Assembly (NCBI GenBank): GCA_026874595.1
Contig: CM049321.1
Coordinates: forward strand, 3,837,479 to 3,901,478
From: Sipunculus nudus
Lineage: Eukaryota > Annelida > Sipuncula > Golfingiida > Sipunculidae
Reading direction: 5' to 3'
DNA length: 64,000 bases
The translations under genes and the position numbers were made by a program. A model generated the notes under the pieces. It was not told the DNA's origin and made no database searches. It worked only from the letters and a program-made list of their open reading frames with translations. This document shows positions 35,047 through 45,515 of this stretch, in pieces. The first letter of the stretch is position 1. Every line of letters starts with the position of its first letter.

Positions 35047-38000
35047 TTATGTTTTGAACCGGTTTGTGTTTTCTATGTATAAACATACAGATGTAAAGAT
35101 TTCTTCATTTCTGGTGTTGTTTGCATATGCGCTACCATAGAGGAGTTCTTCTACAGATATATCTTGGGGGAGATATTTATTTCTAGAATTGACATGGAGT
35201 TGGCATTGAAGCAGATAATGTTCAGCATTTTCTGTTTCGTATCCACATTGACATTTTGGGTCGTTGGATAGGTGTCTTCTATATAGATCATAGTTTAAGT
35301 CACTGCTTTGTGTTCGCAGTCGGGTATGAATTATCTGGGCCTTTCTTGTACCTGAATTGAAGTATTTTGGTGGTTTGTTTCTTGCAATTTCCCTGGATAT
35401 ATCATATTTAAGTGATTTGCTGGTTTGACAGTGTTTAAGTCTTTCATCTAATTTATTCCATAATCTTATAGATTTTGGTAAGAATGAATTATAGTAGATC
35501 TCTGTTCTACAGAAAATGTCTTGTATATTGAGTCGATCACTAGATCTTGTATTAAAGGTGGTGTTTCTGTGTGGCCGTAATAATAAGTACAGGTACTGGG
35601 GGGATTCTAGCTTTATCATTTTGTGCAGCTGGATGACCATTGAATTTTCTCTACGCGTTTTGAGTAGGGGCCAGCCTGTTTCTTTGTAGAGTTTTGCATG
35701 GCTAGTTCCCCTGACGCAGCCTGTTACTATTCTGGCAGCTTGTAATTGCACAGCTTCTAGTGTTTCGCTTTGTTCTTGTGTGCAGTTACACCACATAACA
35801 TTACTGTATTCTAGTATTGGCCTTATATATGTATAATATATGTTTTCTAGAGTTTTCCTATCAAGTATATATTTTAATTTGCTCAATATTAAGATTTTAG
35901 AGTTTGCTTTTGCTTTTATATTTTCTATATGATCGTTCCATTTGCAGTCCTTTCTAAGTATTATTCCTAAATGTTTATGGGTGTTAGATTTATCTATTTT
36001 AATACCATTGAAATATAGGTCAGGATGGTCTGTTTTTGGTTTCATTGAAAATAACAGTGATCTGGTTTTTTTTTTCATTGAAGGTGACTAACCATTTTTT
36101 TGACCATTTTGAGATTTGTTCCAAGTCTCTATTTAGTATTTTTGCTGCTAAAGATTGGTTTTCAATGGTGAGATACAACATGGTGTCGTCTGCAAATAGT
36201 CTAATATTACTTGTTATGTTGTCTGTAATGTCGTTAATGAATATTAGAAATAATAGGGGTCCAAGTATGGAACCTTGGGGTACCCCAGCATGAAGTGTTT
36301 CCCAATGGGAGAAATTGTTTTCGATTAATACTCGTTGTTTCCTATTTTTCAGGTACTGGGCAATCCAACGAAGCAGTTTACCTTTTATTCCAGCCGATGA
36401 CAGTTTGGCGAGGAGACCCTCTGACCAGACCTTGTCAAAGGCTTTGCTTATGTCTAGGAAAATAGCCTGTACTTCTTTGCCTTTATCTATATCTTGGATA
36501 ATTGAATTATAGAGGTCAGAGAGTTGGTAGACCGTGGAGTCTCCAGGTATGAAGCCAGACTGATGTGGACTGATTATATTGTTATTTTTAAAGAACCTGT
36601 ACATTTGATCGAAGATAATTTTTTCAAATAGTTTGCATACGCAAGATGTTAAGGATATAGGGCGATAGTTGATTGGCTTATTTTTTTCTCCATTTTTATA
36701 GATTGGCGTTACATTTGCTTTTTTCCAGAGTGATGGAAGTTGTCCTTTTTCCATTGATAATGTAAGAAGTTTCCAGAGTGGATATACAAGTTCTTTGTGG
36801 CATTCACGAAGGATGATGGGGGGGATTTTATCAGGGCCTTGGGATTTGTTACAATTAAGATTCTTCATAATTGATTCCAGTTCGTGAATATCTATATTAA
36901 TGTTATCGAGTCTATTGTAATTCTTACTAGCTAAATATGGAGTAGAAAAATGTTGTTCTTGAATTATTGTTTGTTTAATAAATTGTTCATTTAGTAAGTT
37001 AGCCTTTTCCTTTGGTTCAGTTGCAAATGTACCATCATTGTTGATAAGTGGTGGTATATTTTGTTGATTATTGCCCTTCATTAAAACATTTGTTTTCCAC
37101 CACAGTTTTTCATTATGTAGATTATTTTTAAGTTCTGCCGCAATTTTGGAGGGGTAGTTTGCTTTGGCTTTTCTTGCTTCTTTATTAAAGTTATTTCTAG
37201 ATGTTTTATAATTTTCCATGTCTTTAGGTTTGTTTGATTTCATAGCTTTTGTACGTAGCCGGAGGCATTTTCTTTTTAGAAGTTTAAGATCACGGGTATA
37301 CCATTCTATGAATTATATGAATTATGAGTAATATTATGAAATGGTATGCATTGCTCTTTTATAATATTAATTTCCTTAAGTATTTTATCATAGATGATTT
37401 CTATATCAGATGTCGAGTTATATATATCATTCCAGTTGATATTCCTTAATTTATTTCTCATTTCCTCATAGTTTCCTTTTTGGTAGTTCCATGTTTTAAT
37501 CGGATTAGGTGAGGTGTGACTGTTTGTGGTCCAATTTATCTTTATATATATACTATTATGATCACTGTATTTCCTTGAAAAGGTACCTGATTTGATAATA
37601 TATTCATTAAAGTTAGTAATAGCTACATCGAGAAGTGTTGCAGTATTATCAGTTATTCTGGTAGGTTGGCTTATGTGTTGGTAGAGATTGAGTTCTTTTA
37701 TTATGGTTTTGAGTTTTGGGGAGGGTGAGTTTATCATCATATCACAATTTAAGTCTCCAACAATAACATGTCTAGTACTTGGTAGGGAATTAAGATCAAA
37801 GAAGAAATCGTTAAGGTTTTCTCAGCTTTCTACAGTTTGGTTTGGTGGTTTGTACGCTGTTGTGCAAATAAATTTGGATGGTTGGTTCATAATTTCAATA
37901 CAAATCGATTCTATATGTTTGGATTCAATATCATGTTTTCTTTTGTATGCGATAGTATTTTTAATGTATACTGCAATGCCACCTCCATGTCTCGATCTAT

Positions 38001-38376
38001 CTAGCCTTTCTGGTGGCTGATATCCGGGTATTAAAATTTGTTCGTTTGTAATTGAGCTGTTTAGGTGTGTCTCTGTAAAGCAGACGATGTCGAAGTTTTG
38101 TATTTCTATTTCTATGTCTTCTATTTTGTTTAAGATACTCCGTATATTAATATGGTATATATCTAGAGTTTTTGTTTTGGGGCCAGGGTTTAATTCGATG
38201 TCACAACTATCTTTTACTTTTTTAGTAATTACTAGGTAAAGGTGAGTACAGTTTGAAAAGCAGTAAATGGAAATTTGCTTAGCCATGTTGACGTTACCTT
38301 TTCTTCCGGTTGGTGTGGTGTGCATGCTGGGATATATTGTGTGGGAGCGTGTTGTGTGTGTGTCTCTGTTACCCAT
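35047..38376 (-). pseudogene. ORF2: AP endonuclease - reverse transcriptase - Cys/His domain
   Basis: In transcription order: a leader with a 2A-like motif; an apurinic-type endonuclease (HINIRSILNKIEDIE, FTETHLNSSI, VGDLNCDM); then RT with SQGPDKIPPIILREC, NYRPISLTSCVCKLFEKI, motif A FLDISKAFDKVW, motif B AGVPQGSILGPLLFLIFIND and the catalytic FADDTML. After the thumb comes a C-terminal CQCGYETENAEHYLLQC Cys/His motif, common in jockey/CR1-group elements. The protein nicks target DNA and reverse-transcribes the element RNA. Breaks: a stop at 37822-37824 inside the endonuclease, a frameshift near 37310 beside a small 'tgaatta' duplication, and a one-base slip in the A/T homopolymer near 36070. 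Only three lesions in about 1,100 codons means a young dead copy, or partly sequencing error at the homopolymer. Confidence 0.85.
38179..38211 (-). other. 2A-like ribosome-skipping motif (DSCDIELNPGP)
   Basis: The codons read D-S-C-D-I-E-L-N-P-G-P, an exact match to the 2A consensus D-(V/I)-E-x-N-P-G-P. In known 2A peptides the ribosome fails to join the final Gly and Pro, so translation gives two separate products. Here it lies about 55-65 codons after the first ATG of the frame and directly before the endonuclease domain, so it would release a short leader from the enzyme. Such motifs are known at this position in non-LTR elements of sea urchin, amphioxus and molluscs. Confidence 0.85.
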
Positions 38377-38460
38377 ACTGGGTTGTCAGTCGGTCACGCC
38401 GGTAAATCTATCAAAATTAAGTTAGAATGTGATGACAACGTAATGTTGTCGCATCTATAA

Positions 38461-38838
38461 CGCTTTGAACGGCTTTGTATGCATTACTATGTGTGTAAGG
38501 TCCTAGAATCTGACACATGCTTCTGCATCCGCAGGAAAATCTCTGCTGTCTGCTGGTTCTAAAAAACAGCCCCTTTATATACCTTCACACCCCAAGCCGG
38601 GAATTTTCCACTTCTCGAACAGTCTATTAAGGTCCTGCACAACACATGTTTCAGGAATTATCTAGAAAGACATAGCCGTGTGTCTCTACACATACCAGGC
38701 TCATCACGTGACCCACGACTAGGCATGAAAACCCAAGGCTCACATGACAACGAGAGCCCAACCAGTATGGATTAAACATAAAATGTAACAACAACACGAG
38801 TTACGCCCGTGTCACACAATAAAAGGGCACCTGAAACA
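38461..38838 (-). repeat. 3' LTR, proximal part, with TATA box
   Basis: 38499-38838 matches the 5' LTR copy 42648-42987. On the minus strand it starts TGTTTC (5' LTR copy: TGTTAC) and contains a TATA-box-like GGTATATAAAGG at 38572-38583. 38461-38498 continues beyond the part kept in the 5' LTR. Confidence 0.75.
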
Positions 38839-38850
38839 CTCCCCCTCCTG
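38839..38850 (-). other. Polypurine tract next to the 3' LTR
   Basis: On the minus strand CAGGAGGGGGAG lies immediately before the LTR start TGTTTC. This is the expected position and composition of the plus-strand primer of an LTR element. Confidence 0.75.
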
Positions 38851-38969
38851 TAAGAAAAAGAAAGTTTTCTCGGAAAAGTTTCTTTTTGTGATCACAATCA
38901 CTAAAATTTTACAACATCTCAAAAATTATCTTATCTACAACATTATATAAACATCCTGTTTACAACATT

Positions 38970-39749
38970 TCATGAACATCTCGATAAGCAATCAGCAAGT
39001 ACATTGTCTTTCCCTTTAATGTGTAGGATATCAAGATTGTAATCCTGTAAGAACAAACTCCATCTCAACAATTTTTTATTTTTACACTTCAACTTGTTCA
39101 TGAACGTGAGGGGATTGTGATCACTGAAGACAATGACAGGCCTGACTGATGAAGTAACATAAACTTCAAAATGTTGCAACGCCAAAATCAAAGCCAAACA
39201 TTCTTTTTCAATAGTGGAGTAGTTTTTCTGGTATGCATTAAACTTTCTTGAGAAATAACAAATTGGATGATCTATGCCATCATTGCCTTCTTGTAACAAC
39301 ACAGCACCAGCAGCAATATCACTAGCATCAACAGTTAACTGAAAAGGTACAGAAAAGTCTGGAGCTGCTAAAACTGGTGAACTTTGCAGAATGGCTTTCA
39401 AATTCTGATATGCATTTTCACACTGAACATTGCATACAAACTTTTGTTTCTTCTTTAACAAATTAGTCAAAGGTTCAGCAACAGCAGCAAAATTTGGACA
39501 AAACTTCCTGTAGTATCCAACCATACCAAGAAAATGCATTATTTGCTTTTTGTTCTCTGGTCTAGGAAATGCAGAAATAGCACTTATTTTTGCATGAACA
39601 GGTTTTACCTGACCCTGCCCTACAATATGACCCAAAAATGTTACTTGTGCATGACAAAACAAGAAGAATTTGCAGATGTTTCTCCCATTTGTCGCTGTAC
39701 ATGATGAGGTCATCAATATATGCGTCACAGCCCTGAATGTCCTTGACAA
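38970..39749 (-). pseudogene. Gmr1-like pol: RT connection and RNase H
   Basis: This frame covers the end of RT (QVTFLGHIVGQGQVKPVHAK, FLGMVGYYRKFCPNF) and an RNase H domain with the expected acidic residues: LTVDASDIAAGAVLLQE, STIEKECLALILALQHF and VFSDHNPLTFMNKL, ending in the KGKDNVLADCLSR motif that closes Gypsy RNase H. It is the last pol domain; the stop is followed by about 120 bp and the polypurine tract. No integrase follows, in contrast to ordinary Gypsy elements. The frame is intact, but it is joined to the preceding RT frame only through a frameshift near 39660. Confidence 0.85.
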
Positions 39750-40513
39750 CCATATGGATGAGGTGCTGGAACGTGGCTGGCGAGTTGTTCATGCCAAACG
39801 GCATAACTTTATACTGATACAGTCTTTGCGGCGTCACAAATGCGGACACTTCTTTCGCTCTTTCTGTCAGCGGAACTTGCCAGAATCCTTTTAGCAAGTC
39901 AAACTTGCATGGAGACATAATCTGGAGCTACCAACTCATTTCAATACAATCATCGATCCTCGGAATGGGGAACGTGTCAGTCTTGGTGACAGAGTTCAGT
40001 TTTCGATAATCTGTGCATATATACAAGAATACATGGTGAACTCCAATTACTGTGACTAGGTTCAATAAAATCATGTTCCAGCAAATATTGAATCTCATCC
40101 TGTAGATACTTTTGCTTTTCTGGGTTCAGTCTATATGGATGTTGCTTGACTGCGCTTGCCTTGCCAACATCGACTTCATGGCGAAACATGTTAGTTCGCG
40201 TTGGAATGTCACTAAACAAATGTTCATAATTCCGCAGCAGGTTCTTTAGGTCTTGTTGTTGTTGTGCGGTAAGGTGTGACAGTTTGGCATCCAGGTTTTT
40301 AAGCACGTCTGAGTTTTTTAATGGTACTAAACCACACTGAATGTTTACATCACACTTACAATCAGTATCTACTTTAACTGGGTCAGGGTCAGTGTTTACA
40401 CAATTAACAGCAGTAACATTATGTACAACATCTGATGTGCTAATTCTGTCATAATATGGTTTCAACATGTAAACATGGCACAGTTGTTTCTTCTTACGTC
40501 TATCTGGTGTCAA
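39562..40513 (-). pseudogene. Gmr1-like pol: reverse transcriptase
   Basis: Two frames. 40513-39977 starts with RRKKKQLCHVYMLKPYY, the tail of the integrase region, then runs into the RT N-terminus (QHPYRLNPEKQKYLQDEIQY, EPSHSNWSSPCILV). 39918-39562 holds motif A FDLLKGFWQVPL, motif B YKVMPFGMNNSPATFQ and the catalytic YIDDLIMYSD. A segment between motifs (around 39930-40020) is shortened and shifted, so the fingers are damaged. The direct continuity of the integrase tail into RT in one frame shows that the integrase-before-RT order is original and not a rearrangement. Confidence 0.85.
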
Positions 40514-40634
40514 CAGTACGTAATTTAAATCACTGACTTTCTTGTCAACAATTTAAGGAACAAAATACCTAGCTTGCAGAGGTCTGCCAGGGATGGAAAG
40601 TAAGGCAAGGACCTTTTCACCAGGCTCAAAAGTC

Positions 40635-41367
40635 CTACTTACAGTGTGCTTGTCTCACACAAGAGTTATTCTTTAAGAATTCTCTGACAGCAAACAACAG
40701 TCGGTGGATTCCTTCATCCCAGTCTTTCTGTGTGTCATAGCAATGAGTCCTGATCATGTTTTTTAATTTCTGGTGAAAATGCTCGAGGGTGCCCTGACTT
40801 TCAGGATGGTATGGCAAAGTGCTGTACTGTTTTATACCTAGCTCAAGCATAACTTGTTGGAATAAGCTAGACATAAAATTCGACCCTTGGTCAGACTGGA
40901 CGGATTTTGGTAATCCAAAAGTTGTAAAAAACTTGATCAGAGCTTTGACAACACTTTGGCATTAATTTAGCGCAATGGTGTTGCCTCAGGGAACCTGGTA
41001 GATGCGCACATGATTGTCAGCAAGTATTCATGTCCAGATTTTGTTTTGGGCAGTGGTCCAACACAATCAACAATAATCCTACTGAATGGTTCCTCGAAAG
41101 CAGGAATAGGCCTAAGTGGGGCCTTAGGAGGATTCTGATTGGGCTTGCCTACCATCTGACATATATATCTTTCCTGAGGTTAGGCCAATAGAAGTGTGTA
41201 CTAACTTTCTGATAAGTTTTATTTATACCTAAATGGCCAGACAAAGGAGCCTCATGTGCCATGCTTAGAACTTCACTGTGAAAGCTTTTGGGCATTACTA
41301 TTTGATGTTTGATGGTCCACTCATCATCAGCGCATACATCAGGTGGTTGCCATTTAGGCATAAGCAC
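40635..41367 (-). pseudogene. Gmr1-like pol: integrase
   Basis: The zinc-binding N-terminus shows H and H in AHEAPLSGHLGINKTYQKV and FYWPNLRKD (41367-41149), followed after a small deletion by CQMVGKPN. The catalytic core has the first Asp in SRIIVDCVGPLP, the second in SDQGSNFMSSLFQQV (about 40850-40900, split by a frameshift) and Glu in YHPESQGTLEHFHQK. All three DDE residues are therefore present in pieces. At least two frameshifts separate them. It lies upstream of RT in transcription direction. Confidence 0.85.
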
Positions 41368-41433
41368 TCCATTTTTGACATAGAAACAAACTGGGTTCTG
41401 TGACAGCTCATCTTTAGAAACTGCCCTGGGAAA

Positions 41434-41990
41434 CTAACATGAAATATCAATGTCCTTATGCTGTTCTGCGATAAGTTCTGACCTTGAGAATGCTGCATCC
41501 TGTTCGGGCGAGTCATTAGACGAGTCACTAGTGACTCCCAGAGTGTTATTATCTGGACCATTATCCTCATGTGTGTTTTTCTTGGCCATAGATCTAGTTA
41601 CAGCACATGAAGGATACAAACCAGGAATTTCCTGACTTTCCAGATCAGTTTCCTGATCAACTGACAGCTTTTCTGTCACTATTGGTACTTGCTGTACTTT
41701 ATCACCTGCAACATCATTGCCTAGTAGCAACTGAATTCCCTTAAAGGGTAAAGTAGTTATTATGCCCACAGTAATATTTCCAGAAATCAAATCTGACTTT
41801 AAATGGATACTGAAGTGTGCCTGTCTGAAAACACACCATTAACAAGTGCATGTGCACCAGAAAAGGACCTACCAGAAAATGGCAAAGTGTTTGCTAAAAT
41901 GAGAGTCTGGCCTGAACCAGTGTCTCTCAAAATTCTAATAGGGGTAGAATTTGAAAAATCACTTGAAAGTGATACAGACCATCATGTATG
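41434..41990 (-). pseudogene. Gmr1-like aspartic protease and linker to integrase
   Basis: The active-site motif RDTGSGQTLILANTLPF (about 41880-41940) identifies a retropepsin, with the flap side around SGAHALVNGVFS. After a frameshift near 41800 the frame continues through ITVGIITTLPFKGIQLLLGN, the C-terminal part of the protease with a LLLGND motif, and an acidic linker. It would process the gag-pol polyprotein. Confidence 0.75.
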
Positions 41991-41995
41991 AATGG

Positions 41996-42660
41996 CTAAA
42001 ATAACTCCATTTCAGAGTCAAGAGAGGAATCTACTACCTCAACCTCTTCAAACAAAGAACTGACATTTACAGTGTCAGTCATAAACTCTGTTTCAGAGTC
42101 ATCTAAGGAATTTACATCCTTACCAAACTCCTCATGGGAGTCAACAGAGGAATCTTCCTCAGCAGAAACAAACTTTTGTTTGTCATAAGAGGACCTGGCC
42201 TCATCTGAAATACTCTCACAAGAGTCATAAAAGGACTTAGCCTCATTAAAAGAACACTCATCACAGTAGTCTTGAAAGGACCTAGCCTTATTTAATTCCT
42301 TGCAGGAATCAACTGAGGTTTTTACCCTGCAAGCTATGGATTCTTCTTTGGATTCAGACGGCACTTGGGCCTCCGTAGCATCAAACTCTTTATCTGAGCC
42401 AACAAAGGAGTTGTACCCCTTATTTACATGAAAAGAGCCTGGCTCTTGTACTATGCTATGCATATATTTTGAAACAAAACCAGAAGGTTTGCTATTTGGT
42501 CTATTTGCAAGTTTCCAGCAGTCAGATATTAGATGACCTTCCTTCTTGCAGTAATTACAGATTTTCTTTGAAAATGACTGGTCTTTGTTGGACTTAGACA
42601 CAGTGGATGTGGACTGAGGTGTAGCTATGGGCTTTGCTGAACTATCAGGTCCTAGAATCT
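41996..42660 (-). pseudogene. Gag C-terminus with zinc knuckle, fused to the 5' LTR
   Basis: The frame carries a CCHC knuckle CNYCKKEGHLISDCWKL (about 42515-42570) that would bind element RNA in the particle, followed by a long Ser/Asp/Glu-rich stretch. The frame begins inside the LTR: the codons before PDSSAKP are LTR sequence. Thus the matrix/capsid part of gag, the primer binding site and more than half of the 5' LTR have been lost in one deletion with its junction at about 42647. Confidence 0.75.
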
Positions 42661-42987
42661 GACACACGCTTCTGCGTCCGTTGGAAAATCTCTGCTGTCT
42701 GCTGGTTCTTCAAAACAGCCCCTTTATATACCTTCACACCCCAAGCCGGGAATTTTCCACTTCTCGAACAGTCTATAAAGGTCCTGCACAACACATGTTT
42801 CAGGAATTATCTAGAAAGACATAGCCATGTGTCTCTACACATACCAGGCTCATCACGTGACCCACGACTAGGCATGAAAACCAAAGGCTCACATGACAAC
42901 GAGAGCCCAACCAGTATGGATTAAACATAAAATGTAACAACAACACGAGTTACGCCCGTGTCACACAATAAAAGAGCACCTGTAACA
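42648..42987 (-). repeat. 5' LTR remnant (promoter-proximal 340 bp)
   Basis: It matches 38499-38838, starts TGTTAC at 42987 and holds a TATA-like GGTATATAAAGG at about 42720-42731. It ends abruptly at the gag fusion. Confidence 0.8.
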
Positions 42988-42991
42988 ATAT

Positions 42992-43680
42992 TTTTTTGTA
43001 TGGTTTGTGAATAACTAATTTTGTTGACCTGAATCAAGATCAAATTTGCATGCTGGCAGATTAAAGGGACAGGCACATTTCTTCTACCTTGAACACCTCT
43101 GATACCTGGATGTCTCAAGCCATTTTGTCCTATATTAAAGCCAAATGCAAAAAGAATACCAAGTTTATTTCATGCTTCTTATAATAATATAATAAATATG
43201 TTGAAAGTGTGTAAAATCTTGAATTGTGAAGTAGCATGGTACTGTCACTGAGCTGTCTGTGTTCTCTGTATGTTTACAACCACTAATCACACCAAGTGCA
43301 CGTTTATTTCCATTGTGTACATAAGTAAGCAAACATCTATGATTGGTGCCCTGTAATGATTAAACAGTGCCACACTGCAATTGAACACTAAGAGCTATGA
43401 CTATAGCTGAGCTGAATGAAATTCAACTGAGCTAAAAGGCCACTGAGTCAATTTCTGAATTTTAAAAGAAATATCTCTGCCAATGGAAAGATGTTATCCA
43501 GCTGTCATAAAAAAAATACCATCTGAAGTTAAATTAAAGGATTTTTATGGTACTTAAAAAATAGTGAACTCCATTAACAAATTCCTGAGGGTTAATTAAA
43601 CTGGAGCTGTTTACGTATAAAAACTTGTTACACCTGGTCAATTTTGATGAGAAACTGAACATAGGATCATTTTTCATTTT
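42992..43680. other. No supported gene; degraded E1 tail at 43385-43435
   Basis: AT-rich DNA. 'ctatgactatagctgagctg' plus 'caactgagctaaaa' near 43395-43435 resembles the E1 3' hairpin. Nothing else is recognisable. Confidence 0.4.
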
Positions 43681-43683
43681 CAG

Positions 43684-43762
43684 CACAGACCATTGTGACC
43701 TACCAGAGGGGAGTACAATCCTGAGACGTCATTCTGTCAGGAATCACCAGGCAGGTCCAAAA
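43684..43762 (+). CDS. Possible plus-strand exon
   Basis: Acceptor TTTTCATTTTCAG and donor AAAA|GTAAGC bound 79 nt. One frame is open with normal composition: one leading base, then TDHCDLPEGSTILRRHSVR and NHQAGPK, ending in phase 0. Both splice sites are good. There is no second exon to confirm the frame and the product is not recognised. Confidence 0.35.
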
Positions 43763-43984
43763 GTAAGCAATTCATGATGAATGTAGACAGTGATTTAGGC
43801 ATTCAAGTGTTCTTTTTTCAAATCTACAACAAATAACAGATCAGGGTTAGACATATTAACTCTTTCACTCCAGCAAAGTCAGCCATCTAGTTCTTACATT
43901 TCACATGCAATCGTACAAGAGTCAAAGACATTTCCATTACTTCTTTGGCATTTTGTTACAAAACTATTAACAAAATAAAGATTT

Positions 43985-44188
43985 AGACATGATCACTCAC
44001 CTGTAAGCATATAATCAGAAATGATCACTTACCTGTAAGTATAATCTTAGAACACTCACCTGTAAACATAACCAGAGCTGATCACTTACCTGTATGTATC
44101 AAACAAGATGATCACCCACCTGTATGCATGATCAGAGATGATCACTCACCTGTAAGAATAATCAGAGATGATCACTCACCTGTAAGCA
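43985..44188 (+). repeat. Small copy of the 30-bp minisatellite
   Basis: About seven diverged units of the type 'gatcactcacctgtaagcat' + 'aatcagagat'. It is joined directly to the E5 AT-palindromic repeat, as is the large array at 52006. Confidence 0.85.
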
Positions 44189-44560
44189 TAACCCTTACCA
44201 AAAATTTTTATAAGTGCCATATATTTGAAAGTTATATGGCACATATAAGGCACATATATGTGCCATATATGTCCCTTATATCCAACCTTATAACTCCCAT
44301 ATATGTCACATATATGTCTGGTATATGGATTTTATTCTGGCCTTATATGTCACTTATAAGACTTCCACATATAGGTCCCCTATAACTCCCATATGTGTCC
44401 CATATATATCCCTTATAACTCTCATATATGTCCCATATATGTGCCTTATAACTCAAATATATGTGCCTTATAACTCCCATACATGTGACATATATGGGAC
44501 TTATAAGTGCCATATATGTCCCTTATAAATGATATATAAACTCACATATAAGTCCAATGT
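44189..44560 (+). repeat. E5 AT-palindromic repeat, copy 1
   Basis: It starts 'cccttaccaaaaattttt' and consists of irregular repeats of catatatgtgcc / ccttataactcccatatatg, with many short palindromes. A related block at 51690-52005 ends in the inverted form 'ccattttcgtaaggg'. In both places the outer end touches the 30-bp minisatellite. It is noncoding; the frames over it are repeat artefacts. Confidence 0.65.
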
Positions 44561-45515
44561 ATGCACCTTCTGTGCTTTTTGTCAATAGCTCAGTTACTGT
44601 CTGTTGTATGTTCTGTTTTGAAAGGTGTTTACTCTTTTCTTTATTCCACAAGATATTACGGTAGATGATAGTTTGTGTGTGTGGTGAGCTTCCTGCACTG
44701 TGCAATTCCTTGAAATCAAGGCTGGCCTGCAGTCACACTGGGGGTCATCAACTTCATACAGTCATATGGACGCAAACACATGAAACATAAAAGTAAGAAA
44801 ATACAATAGCCAAAATTAATGTTTATTTACACATTTGTAAACTGAAAATATTATTTTCATAAGATTTTTAAAACTCCCTGGTTCAGTCAGATTTGAGAGT
44901 GTTGTCATTTTAGGGAATGAAGGCTGGAAGGAAATATACACCCTTGCCTCACTCTAAATCCTTTTCTGTCCCCTCCTGTTTGACCTGCAAAAACAAATGT
45001 TACCAGTCTAAGTATACACATATAGTCATTATTGCTCACATTAATTATTTTATTAAATAAGTTTAAAGATAATATTTTGACATTGATGCTTAGTATTGCT
45101 TTTCTAAACATTAACATTAGTTTACCTTATCTAGAGGCAACACACAAGTCAAAAAAGGAAAAGAATTTATTTCACTGAAAGTACGTACACCAGCTCTCTA
45201 TATAGGGGTTTTAAATGTTCTGAAAATATGCCTGTTTAATATTTAGGATTATAAGTAAATATAGTTGGACTTCTCAAATACTAACAAAGGAAGTGTTTTC
45301 CAGTTATACATAGTATATACAAACATTTCAGATTAACAAATATACTGGTCACAGGACAGACACTGTGGCCTAAAGATGCTCATAGGTTCAGAAAGTAGGT
45401 TACTCAGTTGAAACAATTTTAACATGTAAGCAGTTAAATTAATATCCCATATGCACAATAAACGTTAACCACCAAATTTGCACTTCAAATAACGTAAGTT
45501 CCAGCTATTTGATAA
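44561..45515. other. No supported gene; one weak minus-strand exon end
   Basis: AT-rich DNA. On the minus strand a good acceptor (TTTGTTTTTGCAG at about 44992-45004) is followed by short open frames ending within 15-30 codons (for example VKQEGTEKDLE, then stop), so a terminal exon is possible. There is no other support. Confidence 0.3.

Larger units (their letters stand above)
34903..38460 (-). mobile_element. CR1/jockey-type non-LTR retrotransposon with 2A-like peptide, inserted in the 3' LTR
   Basis: The minus-strand element runs from about 38460 to a simple-repeat tail at 34905-34937 (units of atataaa on the plus strand). It encodes an AP endonuclease, a reverse transcriptase and a C-terminal Cys/His motif in one ORF2-like region. 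The 5' boundary is approximate because no clear target duplication was found; it is placed where LTR-like sequence resumes. The host LTR gives a relative age: the insertion came after the LTR element had landed. Confidence 0.8.
34350..42987 (-). mobile_element. Gmr1-like Ty3/Gypsy LTR retrotransposon, decayed, with nested non-LTR insertion
   Basis: The element is on the minus strand. The outer ends are TGTTAC (34350) and GTAACA (42987), the short inverted repeat typical of LTR ends, flanked by the direct repeat ATAT (34346-34349 and 42988-42991). A 340-bp direct repeat (38499-38838 and 42648-42987, about a dozen mismatches by eye) is the shared part of the two LTRs. Coding order in transcription direction is gag zinc knuckle, protease, integrase, reverse transcriptase, RNase H. 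This is the Copia-like order, but with Gypsy-type sequences, the signature of the Gmr1 group. The 5' LTR's downstream part, primer binding site and most of gag are deleted, and the 3' LTR is split by a 3.5-kb non-LTR element. Frameshifts occur throughout pol; it cannot be autonomous. Confidence 0.85.

Noticed and set aside
42634-42924. Plus-strand open frame of 96 codons in the 5' LTR
   Set aside because: It lies in LTR sequence antisense to the element, and the 38499-38838 copy does not preserve it as a longer frame. No domain.
34350-42987. Endogenous retrovirus with an envelope gene
   Set aside because: After RNase H only about 120 bp remain before the polypurine tract and no membrane or signal-peptide frame is present. 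It is an LTR retrotransposon without env.
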